Under the pieces are notes generated by a model. It was not told where the DNA came from, made no database searches, and saw nothing but the letters and a program-made list of their open reading frames with translations. A program made the translations under genes and the position numbers. From Arthrobacter sp. Y81 (GTDB lineage: Bacteria > Actinomycetota > Actinomycetes > Actinomycetales > Micrococcaceae): a DNA stretch of 64,000 bases. This document shows positions 24,546-33,651 of this stretch, piece after piece (the first letter of the stretch is position 1; each line of letters begins with the position of its first letter). The stretch covers positions 62,001-126,000 of the forward strand of contig NZ_PJIL01000006.1 of the NCBI RefSeq assembly GCF_002929335.1. The letters run 5' to 3'.

Positions 24546-26051
24546 ATGCAACAAGCCCAGACAGAAGCCAAAACGGGGGCGCCCGAAAACAGCGCCAGCA
24601 CCGGCGGCACGGTCCGCGCCGCCGCGGGCGCCGCCGTCGACACCGTCCTGAACCGCGGACTCAATGTCCGGCACATCCGCTTCATGGCCCTCGGCTCGGC
24701 CATCGGCACGGGGCTCTTCTATGGATCGGCCTCCGCCATCCAGAAGGCCGGCCCGGCGGTACTCCTCGCGTACATGATCGGCGGCGCGGCCGTGTTCATG
24801 GTGATGCGGGCACTCGGCGAGATGGCCGTACGGCACCCCGTTTCCGGTTCCTTTGGCCAGTACGCCAGCCGCTACCTTGGCCCGCTTGCCGGCTTCGTGA
24901 CCGGCTGGACGTATGTCTTCGAGATGGCGATCGTCGCCATCGCGGACGTCACCGCCTTCAGCATCTATATGGGGTTCTGGTTCCCGGAAGTGGAGCGGTG
25001 GATCTGGGTCCTGGCCATCATCTTCTTCCTGGCGGCGCTGAACCTGCTCAGCGTCAAGGTCTTCGGCGAGCTCGAGTTCTGGTTCTCGCTGATCAAGGTG
25101 GTGGCCATCATCGCCATGATCGCCGGCGGCGCCGCCATCATCATCTTCGGCTTCCAGGCAGGCGGGGCAACAGTGGCCCCGGGTATCGGCAACCTCGTGG
25201 AGCACGGGGGCATGTTCCCCAACGGCTTCGAAGGGCTCCTGGCCTCGTTCGCCGTCGTGATGTTCGCCTTTGGCGGGATCGAGACCATCGGCGTCACGGC
25301 CGGCGAAGCGGCCGATCCCAAGAAGGTCATTCCCAAGGCAGTCAACACCGTGCCCGTGCGCGTGCTGCTGTTCTACGTTCTGACCCTGGCCGTACTGATG
25401 AGCCTGTTCCCGTGGAACGAAGTGGGCACCAACGGCAGCCCGTTCGTCCAGATCTTCAGCGGCCTCGGCATTCCGGCCGCCCCGCACATCCTCAACGCTG
25501 TGGTGATTACCGCGGCCCTGTCCGCCATCAACAGCGACATCTTCGGTGCCGGACGCATCCTCTTCGGGCTGGCCCGGCAGGGCCACGCCCCCGCCAGCTT
25601 CGGCAAGGTCTCCCGCCACGGGGTGCCGTGGATGACGGTAGTGATGATGGCAGTCGTCCTGTTGGTGGGCGTGGTCCTGAATGCTGTGATGCCAAAGGAC
25701 GTGTTCCTGCTGATCGCCTCGATCGCGACCTTCGCCACCGTCTGGGTGTGGGTAATGATCCTGGCGTCCCATGTGGCAATGAAGCGGGAGATAGCACGCA
25801 AGGGCCTGCCGGCGTCGGAATTCCCGGCGCCCTGGTGGCCGGCGGCATCCGTCCTGACCATCGCGTTCATGGCCATGGTGATCGTCATCCTGGGCGCCTT
25901 TGAAGACTCCCGGGTTGCCCTCTACGTGGGCGCTGTGTGGCTGGGAGTGCTCGTGCTGGCATACCGGCTGTGGGTCCGCGGCCACGGCCGTTCCCGTGCC
26001 GAGCTGGTGGATGAGACGGCGTCGATCCCCGTGGTGGAATCCCGCCGCTGA
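24546..26051 (+). CDS. Amino-acid permease (APC superfamily, AAT type)
   Basis: Proton-coupled amino-acid importer of 501 aa with about twelve membrane helices. Family signatures are the helix-1 loop [19 protein letters not shown], the helix-3 segment [20 protein letters not shown], and [16 protein letters not shown] in the helix 6-7 region. GAGAAGG lies seven bases before the ATG. Relatives carry proline, aromatic amino acids, histidine or GABA; which one cannot be read here. The hut genes lie 4 kb away on the other strand, so histidine is possible but unsupported. Confidence 0.9.
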   Translation: MQQAQTEAKTGAPENSASTGGTVRAAAGAAVDTVLNRGLNVRHIRFMALGSAIGTGLFYGSASAIQKAGPAVLLAYMIGGAAVFMVMRALGEMAVRHPVSGSFGQYASRYLGPLAGFVTGWTYVFEMAIVAIADVTAFSIYMGFWFPEVERWIWVLAIIFFLAALNLLSVKVFGELEFWFSLIKVVAIIAMIAGGAAIIIFGFQAGGATVAPGIGNLVEHGGMFPNGFEGLLASFAVVMFAFGGIETIGVTAGEAADPKKVIPKAVNTVPVRVLLFYVLTLAVLMSLFPWNEVGTNGSPFVQIFSGLGIPAAPHILNAVVITAALSAINSDIFGAGRILFGLARQGHAPASFGKVSRHGVPWMTVVMMAVVLLVGVVLNAVMPKDVFLLIASIATFATVWVWVMILASHVAMKREIARKGLPASEFPAPWWPAASVLTIAFMAMVIVILGAFEDSRVALYVGAVWLGVLVLAYRLWVRGHGRSRAELVDETASIPVVESRR

Positions 26052-26079
26052 CACGTGCCGGGCCGCAACACCTGATGGG

Positions 26080-26814
26080 TCACCCGGCCGGAAGCCAGTC
26101 GACGTGCGAATCGTAGTCATAGACACGGCACACCCGCCGGTCAGTCTGGGCCGGCCCGTCCACGGGCTGTGTGGTGACGGAGAGCTCGACGTCGTAGGAC
26201 TCCAGGCCGGGACCCGCCGTTGACCGGTGCGGGGTTCCGGCATACTCCACGGAAACCAGCGAATAGGGCCGCGGCACAACAGTTCCACTGACAATCCCGG
26301 AATTGGCCGCGTCGCTCTGCAGGCGGCGGCTGCAGCTGTCCGTAACACGCTGGACTGCCTGCGCATCGGGGGCGGCGCCGGCCGGTTCGCTCGGGGGCGG
26401 CTGCCCGGACGACGGCGGTGCAACGGGCGGTGCGGCAGCGGACGACGGCGGCTGGCCGCCCGGCGGTTGGCCCACCGTCGGGGTGGCGGCCGACCCCGGA
26501 GCGGTCGCCGCGGGGTCCGCCGTAGCCGGCGCCGGGGAGCCCGACACCTGACCCTGCGGCGCCGCACCGTTCGGCTCCTGACCATTGGAACGCGCCGGGG
26601 AGCCCGGCGCGGCAGCAGCCGGCGGCTGACCAGCTGGCGCCTCGGCAGTTGTCGCCTGAGCTGCGGGCGGGGTGAGCGGAGCAGCGCCGCCTGCAGCCGT
26701 CCCGGCTCCGCCGGGGATCTGGGCCAGGCCCACCACAACGGCCACCATGGCGACGGTGGCAGCGGCAACTCCCACCTGCCCGGGAATCTGCCTGCCGGAT
26801 GAATTTTTTCGCAC
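26080..26814 (-). CDS. Membrane-anchored or secreted Pro/Ala-rich protein of unknown function
   Basis: Unrecognised protein of 244 aa. An N-terminal basic start (MRKNSSGR) and one hydrophobic segment (VGVAAATVAMVAVVVGLA) act as signal peptide or anchor. Residues about 40-150 are a low-complexity Pro/Ala/Gly/Ser linker. The last 95 residues form a compact domain with two Cys (TDSCSRRLQ and RRVCRVYDYD) that could form a disulphide outside the cell. GTG start at 26814, with AGGGG five bases upstream. It converges on the amino-acid permease gene (28 bases apart). Confidence 0.7.
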   Translation of the reverse strand: MRKNSSGRQIPGQVGVAAATVAMVAVVVGLAQIPGGAGTAAGGAAPLTPPAAQATTAEAPAGQPPAAAAPGSPARSNGQEPNGAAPQGQVSGSPAPATADPAATAPGSAATPTVGQPPGGQPPSSAAAPPVAPPSSGQPPPSEPAGAAPDAQAVQRVTDSCSRRLQSDAANSGIVSGTVVPRPYSLVSVEYAGTPHRSTAGPGLESYDVELSVTTQPVDGPAQTDRRVCRVYDYDSHVDWLPAG

Positions 26815-27145
26815 AGCCGCCCCTAACGACGTCGCGGGCCGTAGTCCCCGAGCCTAGGGCCGCGGCGGCGTGCCCGCACGGGTGCGCCCTACCTGTCTTT
26901 GCGGGCAGTCACTCAGGCTGCCGCCCGGTTGCCACCTGCCCTCCCGTCACGAAACGGGCCAAGTAGTCCGGTAAAAATTTCGAGTGTCGGACGGTACAGA
27001 AGGGGTAGGAGTTACGCGTGCGACGCGTGGGGTTGGGCTTTTAGGGTGGTCAGCAGGCGCAGACCGGACGATTTGAACCCATTACCGCAGCATCCGGGCC
27101 GCCTGCGAGTCCTGCTGGTCCAGGCACTGCAAAGGAGTGGTTTCG
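26815..27145. other. Intergenic stretch without a recognisable gene
   Basis: About 330 bases holding the 5' flank of the leftward secreted protein and the leader of the rightward small gene. AAAGGAG at 27131-27137 is the latter's Shine-Dalgarno. I see no convincing ORF, RNA fold or paired -35/-10. Confidence 0.5.
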
Positions 27146-27424
27146 ATGAAGGATCTTCGAGTCTCCCGGCCCGCCCTCCCCCGCGACAGGCGCCGCCTGA
27201 TCTGCTGGCTCAACGACGCGGCCGAGAAGGTACGCACGGCCTCGGTGCCGTTCAAGATCGGGGACGTTGTCCTCGGCGATGACCCCTTCAACGGCCGCCG
27301 GCTCGGCGTGGTGGCTGTGATCCGCGGTACGTCACTTGGCCTGCGGACGGCAGCCGACGCCCACCCCGACCTCGTTCCCGAGTTCGTCTACTACGACTAC
27401 CGCCAGGTGAGGCGGCCGGACTAG
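27146..27424 (+). CDS. Small hypothetical protein (92 aa)
   Basis: Not recognised. A basic N-terminal helix (LPRDRRRLICWLNDAAEKV) is followed by a beta-rich half (FKIGDVVLGDDPFNGRRLGV and FVYYDYRQVRRPD). ATG at 27146 is preferred to GTG 27137 because AAAGGAG lies eight bases upstream. The LysE-type gene follows after 37 bases on the same strand, so the two may be co-transcribed. Confidence 0.65.
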   Translation: MKDLRVSRPALPRDRRRLICWLNDAAEKVRTASVPFKIGDVVLGDDPFNGRRLGVVAVIRGTSLGLRTAADAHPDLVPEFVYYDYRQVRRPD

Positions 27425-27461
27425 CATCCGATCCGACAGACCGGCGGCGCTAGAATCAAGC

Positions 27462-28097
27462 ATGGTTCCACTGAGCAATCTGCTGACGTTTGCCCTGGCC
27501 GCCGCCGTTCTGATCGCCGTTCCCGGGCCCAGCGTGCTGTTTGTGATCGGACGCAGCCTGGCCTTGGGCCGCAAGGGCGGCCTGCTGAGCGTCCTGGGAA
27601 ACGCGCTCGGCATGATTCCCCAGATCGTTGCGGTGGCGCTCGGCGTCGGGGTTGCGCTGGCGCAGTCCGTGCTGCTCTTCACGATCGTGAAGTTCGCCGG
27701 CGCCGCGTACCTCGTGTTCCTCGGCATCCAGGCCATCAGGCACCGCGGGAGAAGCACGACGGCGGCCGATCCTTCGCGTTCCGCCTCCACTTTCCGGGTT
27801 CTCCGGGAAGGGTTCATTGTGGGTGCCACCAACCCGAAGTCACTCGTGTTTTTCGTGGCCGTGCTGCCGCAGTTCGTGGAATACACCTCCGGCGCAATCC
27901 CGCTGCAGCTGGCCATCCTGGGGGCGGTTTTCCTGCTGATCGCCCTGGTCTCCGACAGCATCTGGGCCCTCGTGGCAGGCACAGCCCGCCAGTGGTTCGC
28001 CCGCTCCCCCAGGCGCATCTCGACGCTCGGCACCACCGGCGGCGCCATGATGATCGCCCTGGGCGGGACCCTCGCTTTGACGGGCTCCAAAAACTAA
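27462..28097 (+). CDS. LysE/RhtB-family amino-acid exporter
   Basis: Six-helix exporter of 211 aa, the normal family length. The N-terminal helix ends in the signature AVLIAVPGPSVLFVIGRSL, followed by GRKGGLLSVLGNALG and, mid-protein, GFIVGATNPKSLVFFVAVLPQF (two parts of one segment). Members export lysine, threonine, homoserine lactone or related compounds; the substrate here is not determinable. No strong Shine-Dalgarno precedes the ATG, which fits coupling to the small gene upstream. Confidence 0.9.
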   Translation: MVPLSNLLTFALAAAVLIAVPGPSVLFVIGRSLALGRKGGLLSVLGNALGMIPQIVAVALGVGVALAQSVLLFTIVKFAGAAYLVFLGIQAIRHRGRSTTAADPSRSASTFRVLREGFIVGATNPKSLVFFVAVLPQFVEYTSGAIPLQLAILGAVFLLIALVSDSIWALVAGTARQWFARSPRRISTLGTTGGAMMIALGGTLALTGSKN

Positions 28098-28161
28098 CTC
28101 GGGACGCGCCCATCCCCGATCCAAGGGGGTTCCCTGCTTCAGCCGCCGGACCGGAAGCCGG

Positions 28162-28911
28162 TTAGCGCGCCGACCAGCCGCCGTCCATGGTGTAGCTGGC
28201 GCCGGTGACCATGCCGGCGTCGTTCGAGGCGAGCCAGGCGACCAGCGAGGCGACTTCCTCCGGCTCCACCAGCCGCTTGATGGCGGACTCGGTGAGCATG
28301 ATCCGGGCCAGGACCTCGGACTCGGGGATGCCGTGGACCTTGGCCTGGTCTGCAATCTGCGCCTCGACCAGCGGCGTGCGGACGTAGCCGGGGTTGATGC
28401 AGTTGGACGTAACCCCGTGCTCCCCGCCCTCAAGCGCCGTCACCTTGCTCAGCCCTTCCAGGCCGTGCTTGGCGGAAACATACGCGCTTTTGAACGGGGA
28501 GGCACGGATTCCGTGCACCGAGGACAGGTTGATGATGCGGCCGAACCCGTTGGCATACATGTGGGGCAATGCCGCCCGGACCAGCAGGAACGGCGCCTCG
28601 AGCATCAGCGTGAGGATGCGCCTGAAGTCCGCGGGGTCGAAGTCCTGGATGGGGCTGATGCGCTGGATCCCGGCGTTGTTGACCAGGATGTCGCAGTCCA
28701 GGCTGAGGGTTCCCAATGCCTCGACATCCAGCAGGTCCACGGCCCAGGCGGTGCCGCCGACCTCGTCGGCCAGGGCCGTGGCGCCGGCTTCGTCAATATC
28801 CGCCACCACCACCTTCGCGCCCCGTGCTGCCAGTGCTCGGACGCTCGCAGCGCCGATCCCGCTGGCGCCGCCAGTGACGAGGGCCTTGCGGCCGTTCAGA
28901 GCGTTTTCCAT
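28162..28911 (-). CDS. 3-hydroxybutyrate dehydrogenase
   Basis: SDR enzyme of 249 aa predicted to oxidise (R)-3-hydroxybutyrate to acetoacetate with NAD. It shows VTGGASGIGAASVRAL, an acidic VVVADID cofactor selector for NAD, NNAGIQRISPIQDF, the catalytic SSVHG and SAYVSAKHG, and NCINPGYVRTPLVEAQI with LVEPEEVASL, all close to the HBDH subfamily. It lies downstream of an MHS transporter on the same strand (77 bases apart), so uptake and oxidation of a hydroxyacid are probably linked. Confidence 0.85.
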   Translation of the reverse strand: MENALNGRKALVTGGASGIGAASVRALAARGAKVVVADIDEAGATALADEVGGTAWAVDLLDVEALGTLSLDCDILVNNAGIQRISPIQDFDPADFRRILTLMLEAPFLLVRAALPHMYANGFGRIINLSSVHGIRASPFKSAYVSAKHGLEGLSKVTALEGGEHGVTSNCINPGYVRTPLVEAQIADQAKVHGIPESEVLARIMLTESAIKRLVEPEEVASLVAWLASNDAGMVTGASYTMDGGWSAR

Positions 28912-28988
28912 AATTCCAGCCCTACATTCCAGAAATTCGATAGTCCAGCAAGGATCAGTCCAGTGACATCAGTCGGGACCCGGTTGGC

Positions 28989-30368
28989 TTAGCGGACGCC
29001 CGCGCCAACCAGGCCTTCGCGCTCGGCATCGGCCCGGTCCACGTCCTCGAGGGCGATGCCCTTGGTTTCCTTGAGGCTCAACACTGCCACCGTGGTGATG
29101 GCACACGCCACTACCAGGTAGATAGCGGTGGGCATCCATGATCCGGTGTCCTTGAGCCATTGGGTGGCCAGGAGCGGTGCCAGCGAACCGGCGAAGATCG
29201 AGGTGACCTGCGAGCCCAGCGACACACCGGCGTAGCGCATCCTGGTGGGGAAGAGCTCAGCCATGATGGCCGGCTGGCCGGCGTACATGAACGCGTGCAG
29301 GCACAGGCCAATCGTCACGGCGAGGACGATGACCACGGCGTTCTTCGTATCAAACATGGGGAAGGCGAAGAACGGCCAGGTTGCACCGGTGATGGCGCCG
29401 ATGAGGTAGACGGGCTTCCGGCCCCAGCTGTCCACCAGCCGCCCCACCTGCGGAATGACCAGGAAGTGGATGACGTGGGCGATCAGCAGCGCCAGCAGGA
29501 GCGAGGACGTATCGTACTTGTGGACGCTTTTGAGGTAAACGATCGCGAAGCTGACCACGAGGTAGTACATGATGTTTTCGGCGAACCGGAGGCCCATGGC
29601 CTGCAGGATGCCCTTGGGGTACTTGCGGATGACCTCGAAGACGCCGTAGCTGACGGCCTGCTCCTGCTCCAGCTGCGCCTTCGCTTCCAGGAAGATGGGC
29701 GACTCGGAGACGTTGGTGCGGATGTAGTAGCCGACGAATACGATCACTGCGGAGAGCCAGAATGCCACGCGCCAGCCCCAGCTGAGGAAGTCGGAGCTGC
29801 TCAGGACGTTGGACATGATGAACAGGACCAGGGTGGCCAGCAGGTTGCCCACCGGGACCGCGGACTGGGGCCAGCTGGACCAGAAGCCGCGGGACTTGTT
29901 GGGGCTGTGTTCCGCGACAAGCAGCACGGCGCCGCCCCATTCGCCGCCCAGCGCGAATCCCTGGATGAAGCGCAGGAATACCAGCAGTGCCGGTGCGAGG
30001 TAGCCGATGTCGGCGAAGCCGGGGAGGCAGCCCATCAGGAAGGTGGACACGCCGATGATCACGATGGTGAGCTGCAGCGTGGGCTTGCGGCCGAGCTTGT
30101 CGCCGATCTGGCCGAAGACGATGCCGCCGAGCGGGCGGGCCACGAAGCCCACGGCGTAGGTGATGAAGGCCTGGATGATGCCGTCCAGCTCATTGCCGGT
30201 GGCGGGGAAGAAGTACTTTCCGAACACCAGGGTTGCTGCGGTGGCGTAGAGGAAGAATTCGTACCATTCCACTACGGTGCCAACCATGGAGGCGGCGACG
30301 ATTTTCTTGAGGCCGGCGCCCTTTGGGGCGGAAGCGGCGGGTGTTGCAGAGCGTTGTTCTACGCTCAT
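28989..30368 (-). CDS. MFS transporter, metabolite:H+ symporter (MHS) family
   Basis: Twelve-helix importer of 459 aa in the ShiA/KgtP/ProP family. Signatures: GTVVEWYEFFLYATAATLVF at helix 1, FVARPLGGIVFGQIGDKLGR in the helix 2-3 loop, and FIQGFALGGEWGGAVLLVAE in helix 5. ATG at 30368 is chosen because AAGGAG lies seven bases upstream. It precedes the 3-hydroxybutyrate dehydrogenase gene and diverges from a LysR gene; 3-hydroxybutyrate or a related monocarboxylate is the likely cargo by context. Confidence 0.88.
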   Translation of the reverse strand: MSVEQRSATPAASAPKGAGLKKIVAASMVGTVVEWYEFFLYATAATLVFGKYFFPATGNELDGIIQAFITYAVGFVARPLGGIVFGQIGDKLGRKPTLQLTIVIIGVSTFLMGCLPGFADIGYLAPALLVFLRFIQGFALGGEWGGAVLLVAEHSPNKSRGFWSSWPQSAVPVGNLLATLVLFIMSNVLSSSDFLSWGWRVAFWLSAVIVFVGYYIRTNVSESPIFLEAKAQLEQEQAVSYGVFEVIRKYPKGILQAMGLRFAENIMYYLVVSFAIVYLKSVHKYDTSSLLLALLIAHVIHFLVIPQVGRLVDSWGRKPVYLIGAITGATWPFFAFPMFDTKNAVVIVLAVTIGLCLHAFMYAGQPAIMAELFPTRMRYAGVSLGSQVTSIFAGSLAPLLATQWLKDTGSWMPTAIYLVVACAITTVAVLSLKETKGIALEDVDRADAEREGLVGAGVR

Positions 30369-30433
30369 CTTGGTTCTCCTTAGTGTCCACGTCGACACGT
30401 GCTGTGATCCACAGCACTGAATGGGCTCAAATG

Positions 30434-30462
30434 AGTATTGCCGCACAAACTCTGCGATTCAA
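30434..30462 (-). promoter_or_regulatory. Predicted promoter of the MHS transporter-HBDH operon
   Basis: On the minus strand TTGAAT (30457-30462), a 17-base spacer and AATACT (30434-30439) lie about 65 bases before the transporter start, in the gap shared with the LysR gene. Hexamers match at four of six positions each. Confidence 0.35.
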
Positions 30463-30500
30463 TGGCCAAACGGGCACCCCTTGTGTGCAGAATTGCAGAT

Positions 30501-31397
30501 ATGGATACTAATCCCGATGACCTGCTGGTCCTGCTGGCCGTCTCGCGGTCAGCCAAATTCACGACGGCGGCGCAGGCCCTCGGTCTGAACCACACCACTG
30601 TGTCGCGCCGGATAGCTGCCCTGGAGAAGACCCTGGGCGGACGCGTCCTCTCTCGGGCGGCCGGCGGCTGGGAGCTGACGGAACTCGGGGCGGAGGCCGT
30701 GCTGGTGGCCGAGCAGGTGGAAAATGCGGTGCGCAGCCTCGGCCAGCCGGGCCGTGCGCCGGATCCCATCACGGGCGTGGTCCGCATGACGGCCACGGAC
30801 GGCTTCAGCGCCTACGTCGCCGCGCCTGCCGTCGCACGGCTGCGGCGCAAGCATCCCGGGCTCAGCGTGGAGATCGTGACCGTGACCCGGCGGGCCCTGC
30901 AGCAACGGTCCGGCCTGGACATCGAGGTGGTGGTGGGCGAGCCCCAGGTGCACCGCGCCGAGGCCTTCAAACTGGGCGAGTATGTGCTGGGCATGTACGC
31001 CTCGCAGGCCTATCTGGCCGAAAACGGGACCCCTGCCACGGTGGAGGAACTGACGGAACATCCGCTGGTGTATTTCGTGGACTCCATGCTCCAGGTGGAT
31101 GACCTCGACGCCCCTCGCAGGCTTGTTCCCGCCATGAAGGACGGTCTGAGTTCCACCAACGTGTTTGTCCATGTGGAGGCTACGCGCGCCGGCGCTGGCA
31201 TCGGCTTCCTGCCGTGCTTCATGGGCGATCTGCACCAGGACCTGGTCCGGCTGCTTCCGGACGCATTCTCCGAGCGGCTCCCCTACTGGATGGTCCTGCG
31301 TCCGGACTCCATGCGGAGGCCGGCCGTGGCGGCGGTGGTGCAGGCACTTCGTGACCAGACCGTGGAGCACCGCGAAGCCCTCCTGGGCCGGCGCTGA
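30501..31397 (+). CDS. LysR-family transcriptional regulator
   Basis: Regulator of 298 aa with the N-terminal winged helix (DLLVLLAVSRSAKFTTAAQA, LNHTTVSRRIAALEKTLGG) and a C-terminal periplasmic-binding-like effector domain (VVRMTATDGFSAYVAAPAV onward). ATG at 30501 opens the canonical LysR start; an in-frame ATG 63 bases upstream would add a non-homologous tail. Divergent from the MHS-HBDH operon, the classic layout for a LysR regulator and its target. Confidence 0.9.
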   Translation: MDTNPDDLLVLLAVSRSAKFTTAAQALGLNHTTVSRRIAALEKTLGGRVLSRAAGGWELTELGAEAVLVAEQVENAVRSLGQPGRAPDPITGVVRMTATDGFSAYVAAPAVARLRRKHPGLSVEIVTVTRRALQQRSGLDIEVVVGEPQVHRAEAFKLGEYVLGMYASQAYLAENGTPATVEELTEHPLVYFVDSMLQVDDLDAPRRLVPAMKDGLSSTNVFVHVEATRAGAGIGFLPCFMGDLHQDLVRLLPDAFSERLPYWMVLRPDSMRRPAVAAVVQALRDQTVEHREALLGRR

Positions 31398-31588
31398 TGG
31401 TCAGCGGCCGGGCGGTATATATTCGGACGGCCATACGGCGTAGTGTCGAAGGTAGGAGATGTCGGAGACCCTTCGCTGGTGTGAGCGCGTCGAATCTGTG
31501 TGCGTCCACCATCACGGCTGCGGACGATCGAGAGTCCGCGGCCCCCGCCCGGTCTCGAGGGACCGGGCATTGAAGGATCGAGGCCGTC

Positions 31589-32317
31589 ATGGATCCCGGC
31601 ACCAGCAGCGCTCCGACCCCCGAACAACTGCAGGACCTGTTGCTGGAAAGCCCGGGTCTCGCGGAGTTCCTTCTGGGACTGACCACCATCACTGCCTCCC
31701 GTCTGGGCGGGCGCGATCCGATGCTGTGCGCCATCACCGTTGAGCGGAACGGCACTCCGGCTACGGTGGCCAGCAGCGGCGAGGATGCGCGGCGGATGGA
31801 CGAGAAGCAGTATGACTTCGACGACGGCCCGTGCCTGACAGCCCTCCGGCAGCAGCACACCGTGCTGGTCCAGGACCTGGGAAGGGACAGCAGGTGGTAT
31901 CGCTATGCGGAGGCCGTATCGGGAGAAGCGATCCGCTCCGTCCTGGCCGTACCCATCGGTACCGAACACGGGGCGGCCGCGGCCCTGAACTGTTACGCCC
32001 ATGATGTCGACGCGTTCGACGCCGCCACCATCGCCTCCGTCGAGGAGCACGCGGACTCCATTTCCCGGATCCTCCGCCTGGCGTTGCGCCTCCATCCGCC
32101 GGAGAACTATCCCGAGCACCTCCGGTCGGCCCTCAAATCGAGGGCGGTCATCGACGCAGCCGTTTCGCTGATCATGGTCCAGAACCGCTGCAGCCGGGAT
32201 CAGGCGATGGAGCTCCTGCACCTGGCGGCACGTGCCACTGACACCAGGCTGCACACCATTGCCACGGACATCCTGTCCGGCGCCGAACTTCCCGGTGGGG
32301 GCGTCCGGCCAGAATGA
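31589..32317 (+). CDS. GAF-ANTAR domain protein (predicted RNA-binding antiterminator)
   Basis: Cytosolic signalling protein of 242 aa. A GAF sensor domain covers about residues 15-165 (FDDGPCLTALRQQHTVLVQD, SVLAVPIGTEHG). An ANTAR RNA-binding domain covers about 175-230 (ALKSRAVIDAAVSLIMVQNR, then RDQAMELLHLAARATDTRLH). ANTAR proteins bind paired hexaloop hairpins in nascent RNA to prevent termination. ATCGAGG lies five bases before the ATG. The region before it (31398-31588) holds no other gene. The signal and target transcripts are unknown. Confidence 0.88.
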   Translation: MDPGTSSAPTPEQLQDLLLESPGLAEFLLGLTTITASRLGGRDPMLCAITVERNGTPATVASSGEDARRMDEKQYDFDDGPCLTALRQQHTVLVQDLGRDSRWYRYAEAVSGEAIRSVLAVPIGTEHGAAAALNCYAHDVDAFDAATIASVEEHADSISRILRLALRLHPPENYPEHLRSALKSRAVIDAAVSLIMVQNRCSRDQAMELLHLAARATDTRLHTIATDILSGAELPGGGVRPE

Positions 32318-32322
32318 AGAAA

Positions 32323-32357
32323 CCCCCGCGCGAGTCCTGGGGACTCAAGCGCGGGGG
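32323..32357. terminator. Bidirectional terminator
   Basis: Stem CCCCCGCGC / GCGCGGGGG plus inner GAGTCC/GGACTC with a TGG loop, followed by CTTCTTT, directly after the GAF-ANTAR stop. The A-rich left flank gives a T-rich tail on the other strand, serving the convergent gene. Confidence 0.85.
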
Positions 32358-32531
32358 CTTCTTTGCCCTCCGGTCTTGGGGGAAAGCGGAGAGCTTCCAC
32401 AAACTTACAGCGGGCGCAGGGCCCACAGGGACAAAAGTGGTCCTGAAAGCCCTTTCTTGAGGCAACTTTGTTCCTGCCGGGACTTTTGTTGCGGCGGCCT
32501 TGCGCCATTATTGCGGGAAAGGACTCGGCGG

Positions 32532-33446
32532 CTAGTCCCCGGAGGCGGAATCCGGTGGCGCCGGATCATGGCGGACGGGCGCGCCGGCAGCAAAGGCGCG
32601 CACCTTCGCGTCATCCCAGATGTGGGCGGGGACACCTCCGCCCAGGAGCCTGCGGGCCAACCGGGGATCGCCGTCGAACGGCTGGTCGCTGCCGGCCATC
32701 ACCATGTTGCCGTAGCGCCGGCCCTTGAGCATGGCGGGATCGGCGATGATAAGCGTGTGTTCGAACGTGGCCACGATGCCGGCGGCGTCCTCGCGGGCGT
32801 TTTTCAGGTCCGGGGCATCGCCGGAGTTCACCACATAGATGCCGCCGGGTGCCAGCACGCGCCTGGCATGCTCATTGAATTCCGCGGTGGTCAGCGGCCG
32901 GGGCGTCAGTGCGCCGGCAAACACATCGCGGATGATCAGGTCGCGGGTCTGCGGGGTCAGGGACTCGGTGACCTCGCGCGCTTCCCCGACGCGCAGCCGC
33001 AGCAGCGGCGCCTTGGGCAGGTCGAACCAGCCGCGGACGTACTCGGCGAGCTTGCCGTCCAGTTCCACCACCACCTGGCGCGCCTCCGGGTAGGCGGTGT
33101 GGAAATAGCGGGCCAGCGAGCATGCTCCGCCGCCAAGGTGCAGGGCGCGCAGCTTGGGCCTGGTCTCCCGCGGCCACCGCGATTCCACCAGCGCGGACAT
33201 CCACCGCATGTACTCGAAGTCGAGGAAGAGCGGGTCTGCCAGGTCGATGTGCGAGCTCATCACGCCGTTGATGCGCAGGAGCCAGCCGTTTGAATTGTCC
33301 TGGTCCGCGATCAGCTCGCAGTCCCCGGTGTCGATGTAGTAGACGCCCTCAACCGGCCCGTCAGGGCGGGTTCCCTTCGGCACTTCCACCACTCCCGGCG
33401 TCGAACGTTCAGCGTTCCTGCCGGCAGCCCGGCCCTTACGCGCCAC
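32532..33446 (-). CDS. Spermidine-synthase-like (aminopropyltransferase-fold) protein
   Basis: SAM-dependent-methyltransferase-fold protein of 304 aa related to spermidine synthases. The nucleotide-binding region reads LRALHLGGGACSLARYF with an acidic strand end VVVELDGKLAEY, and LIIRDVFAGALTP follows where spermidine synthases have the catalytic Asp region. The N-terminal part (VYYIDTGDCELIADQDNSNG) fits the small beta domain. No SAM decarboxylase lies nearby, and such stand-alone actinobacterial homologues are often not true spermidine synthases, so the product is uncertain. GTG start. Confidence 0.75.
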   Translation of the reverse strand: MARKGRAAGRNAERSTPGVVEVPKGTRPDGPVEGVYYIDTGDCELIADQDNSNGWLLRINGVMSSHIDLADPLFLDFEYMRWMSALVESRWPRETRPKLRALHLGGGACSLARYFHTAYPEARQVVVELDGKLAEYVRGWFDLPKAPLLRLRVGEAREVTESLTPQTRDLIIRDVFAGALTPRPLTTAEFNEHARRVLAPGGIYVVNSGDAPDLKNAREDAAGIVATFEHTLIIADPAMLKGRRYGNMVMAGSDQPFDGDPRLARRLLGGGVPAHIWDDAKVRAFAAGAPVRHDPAPPDSASGD

Positions 33447-33651
33447 TTAGCCAGCCACCGTATTGCTCATGCCTCAACCCTAGTTGACCGGCGCCCGCAG
33501 CCGGCCCGCAGGTGACAGGAAAACCGTCAGCTTGCTTGTCAACCAATGGCCACTAGCGCTAAACCGGAACCAGGAGGCAGGGCACGCCATTGGCCAGAGG
33601 GTATGCCGGTGGCTTCCTGCCTCTTGGAAGCTCTCGGAAGGGTGGTCCGGC

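Noticed and set aside
24480..26768. A 762-codon minus-strand frame across the amino-acid permease and secreted-protein genes
   Set aside because: The product is low-complexity Arg/Pro/His-rich, and the overlapped genes on both strands have recognisable features and start signals.
32425..32444. GGGACAAAAGTGGTCC resembling a DosR box
   Set aside because: The half-site spacing is wrong, and it lies downstream of both flanking genes, not in a promoter.
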